A stretch of DNA of 64,000 bases from Nocardioides alkalitolerans DSM 16699 (GTDB lineage: Bacteria > Actinomycetota > Actinomycetes > Propionibacteriales > Nocardioidaceae): the NCBI RefSeq assembly GCF_000426525.1, contig NZ_KE384533.1:1218562-1282561 (forward strand), given 5' to 3'. A program made the translations under genes and the position numbers. Below are positions 63,929 to 64,000 of this stretch, piece by piece (within the stretch, counting starts at the first letter, position 1; each line of letters starts with the position of its first letter). The notes beneath the pieces were generated by a model. That model was given only the letters and a program-made list of their open reading frames with translations, was not told where the DNA came from and searched no databases.

Positions 63929-64000
63929 TCAGACCCCCCGGGCCGCGGGCAACGAGAACGCCACGGTGGCGCCCTCACCGGGGCTCCCGGTGATCGTCAG
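63929..64000 (-). CDS. C-terminal end of a probable sensor histidine kinase (partial)
   Basis: The last 23 codons of a gene running out of the right edge, ending at TGA (63929-63931). The visible peptide, LTITGSPGEGATVAFSLP plus a short tail, matches the final beta strand of a HATPase_c domain, where kinases read 'SxPGxGTTVxxxLP'. The call rests on this one segment only; other GHKL ATPases are possible. Confidence 0.55.
   Translation of the reverse strand: MTITGSPGEGATVAFSLPAARGV

Overview
The window is GC-rich chromosomal DNA with tightly packed genes, many 4-base start/stop overlaps, frequent GTG starts and several probable leaderless genes. Together with the gene content (GAF-ANTAR regulator, DUF222-HNH protein, split lycopene cyclase, fused AccD-AccA carboxyltransferase, class F sortase, DUF3618/holin-like membrane proteins) this points to an actinobacterium, most likely of the Nocardioides/Aeromicrobium type. 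That placement is inferred from gene content, not from a marker gene. I see no rRNA, tRNA, CRISPR array or intact mobile element.

Layout. 1-4.2 kb: a tripartite tricarboxylate transporter operon (tctC cut by the left edge, a UspA-like gene, tctB, tctA, a signal-less solute-binding protein). 4.2-7.2 kb: hemolysin III-like protein, DUF4333 lipoprotein, DUF1295 membrane protein, MobA-like nucleotidyltransferase. 7.2-9.4 kb: a TetR/drug-efflux pair with clear operators between the genes. 9.6-12.3 kb: a GAF-ANTAR regulator and a three-gene envelope-stress-type operon. 12.4-17.3 kb: a GntR regulator and a MatC carrier / CoA-transferase / fused carboxyltransferase operon, probably for malonate or a similar diacid. 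17.3-21.5 kb: TauE-like exporter, three small proteins, a DsbA-like protein and a stand-alone family A DNA polymerase. 21.5-25.2 kb: two glycosyltransferases and a methyltransferase. 25.2-31.8 kb: secreted and surface proteins, an arginase-fold protein, a small gene under a perfect SOS box, a class F sortase locus, a glycosyltransferase and a WcbI-like protein.

31.8-42.0 kb is a carotenoid cluster: crtB, crtI and a CDP-alcohol phosphatidyltransferase on the plus strand; a second CrtI-like desaturase, a glycosyltransferase, CruF, a CrtA-like protein and a BrkB membrane protein on the minus strand; then a split lycopene cyclase (crtYc-crtYd) and crtE. No C50 elongase is present, so the predicted product is a C40, probably monocyclic, hydroxylated and glycosylated carotenoid. 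42.3-43.5 kb is an LPxTG-anchored ice-binding-like protein behind an unusually AT-rich leader.

43.6-54.2 kb is an uptake/catabolic region: an MFS transporter plus NMT1/SsuA-like binding protein, divergent from a complete peptide-type ABC operon with fused ATPases that leads into an OsmC-like and a nitroreductase-like gene, then a lone IS3 OrfA-like gene and a luciferase-like monooxygenase. 54.4-59.4 kb: an unknown membrane protein, a TetR repressor with two identical operators, its likely MMPL efflux target, and an SDR lacking catalytic residues. 59.5-64.0 kb: a class A penicillin-binding protein, a 610-base gap with strong inverted repeats, a DUF222-HNH protein and the tail of a probable sensor kinase.
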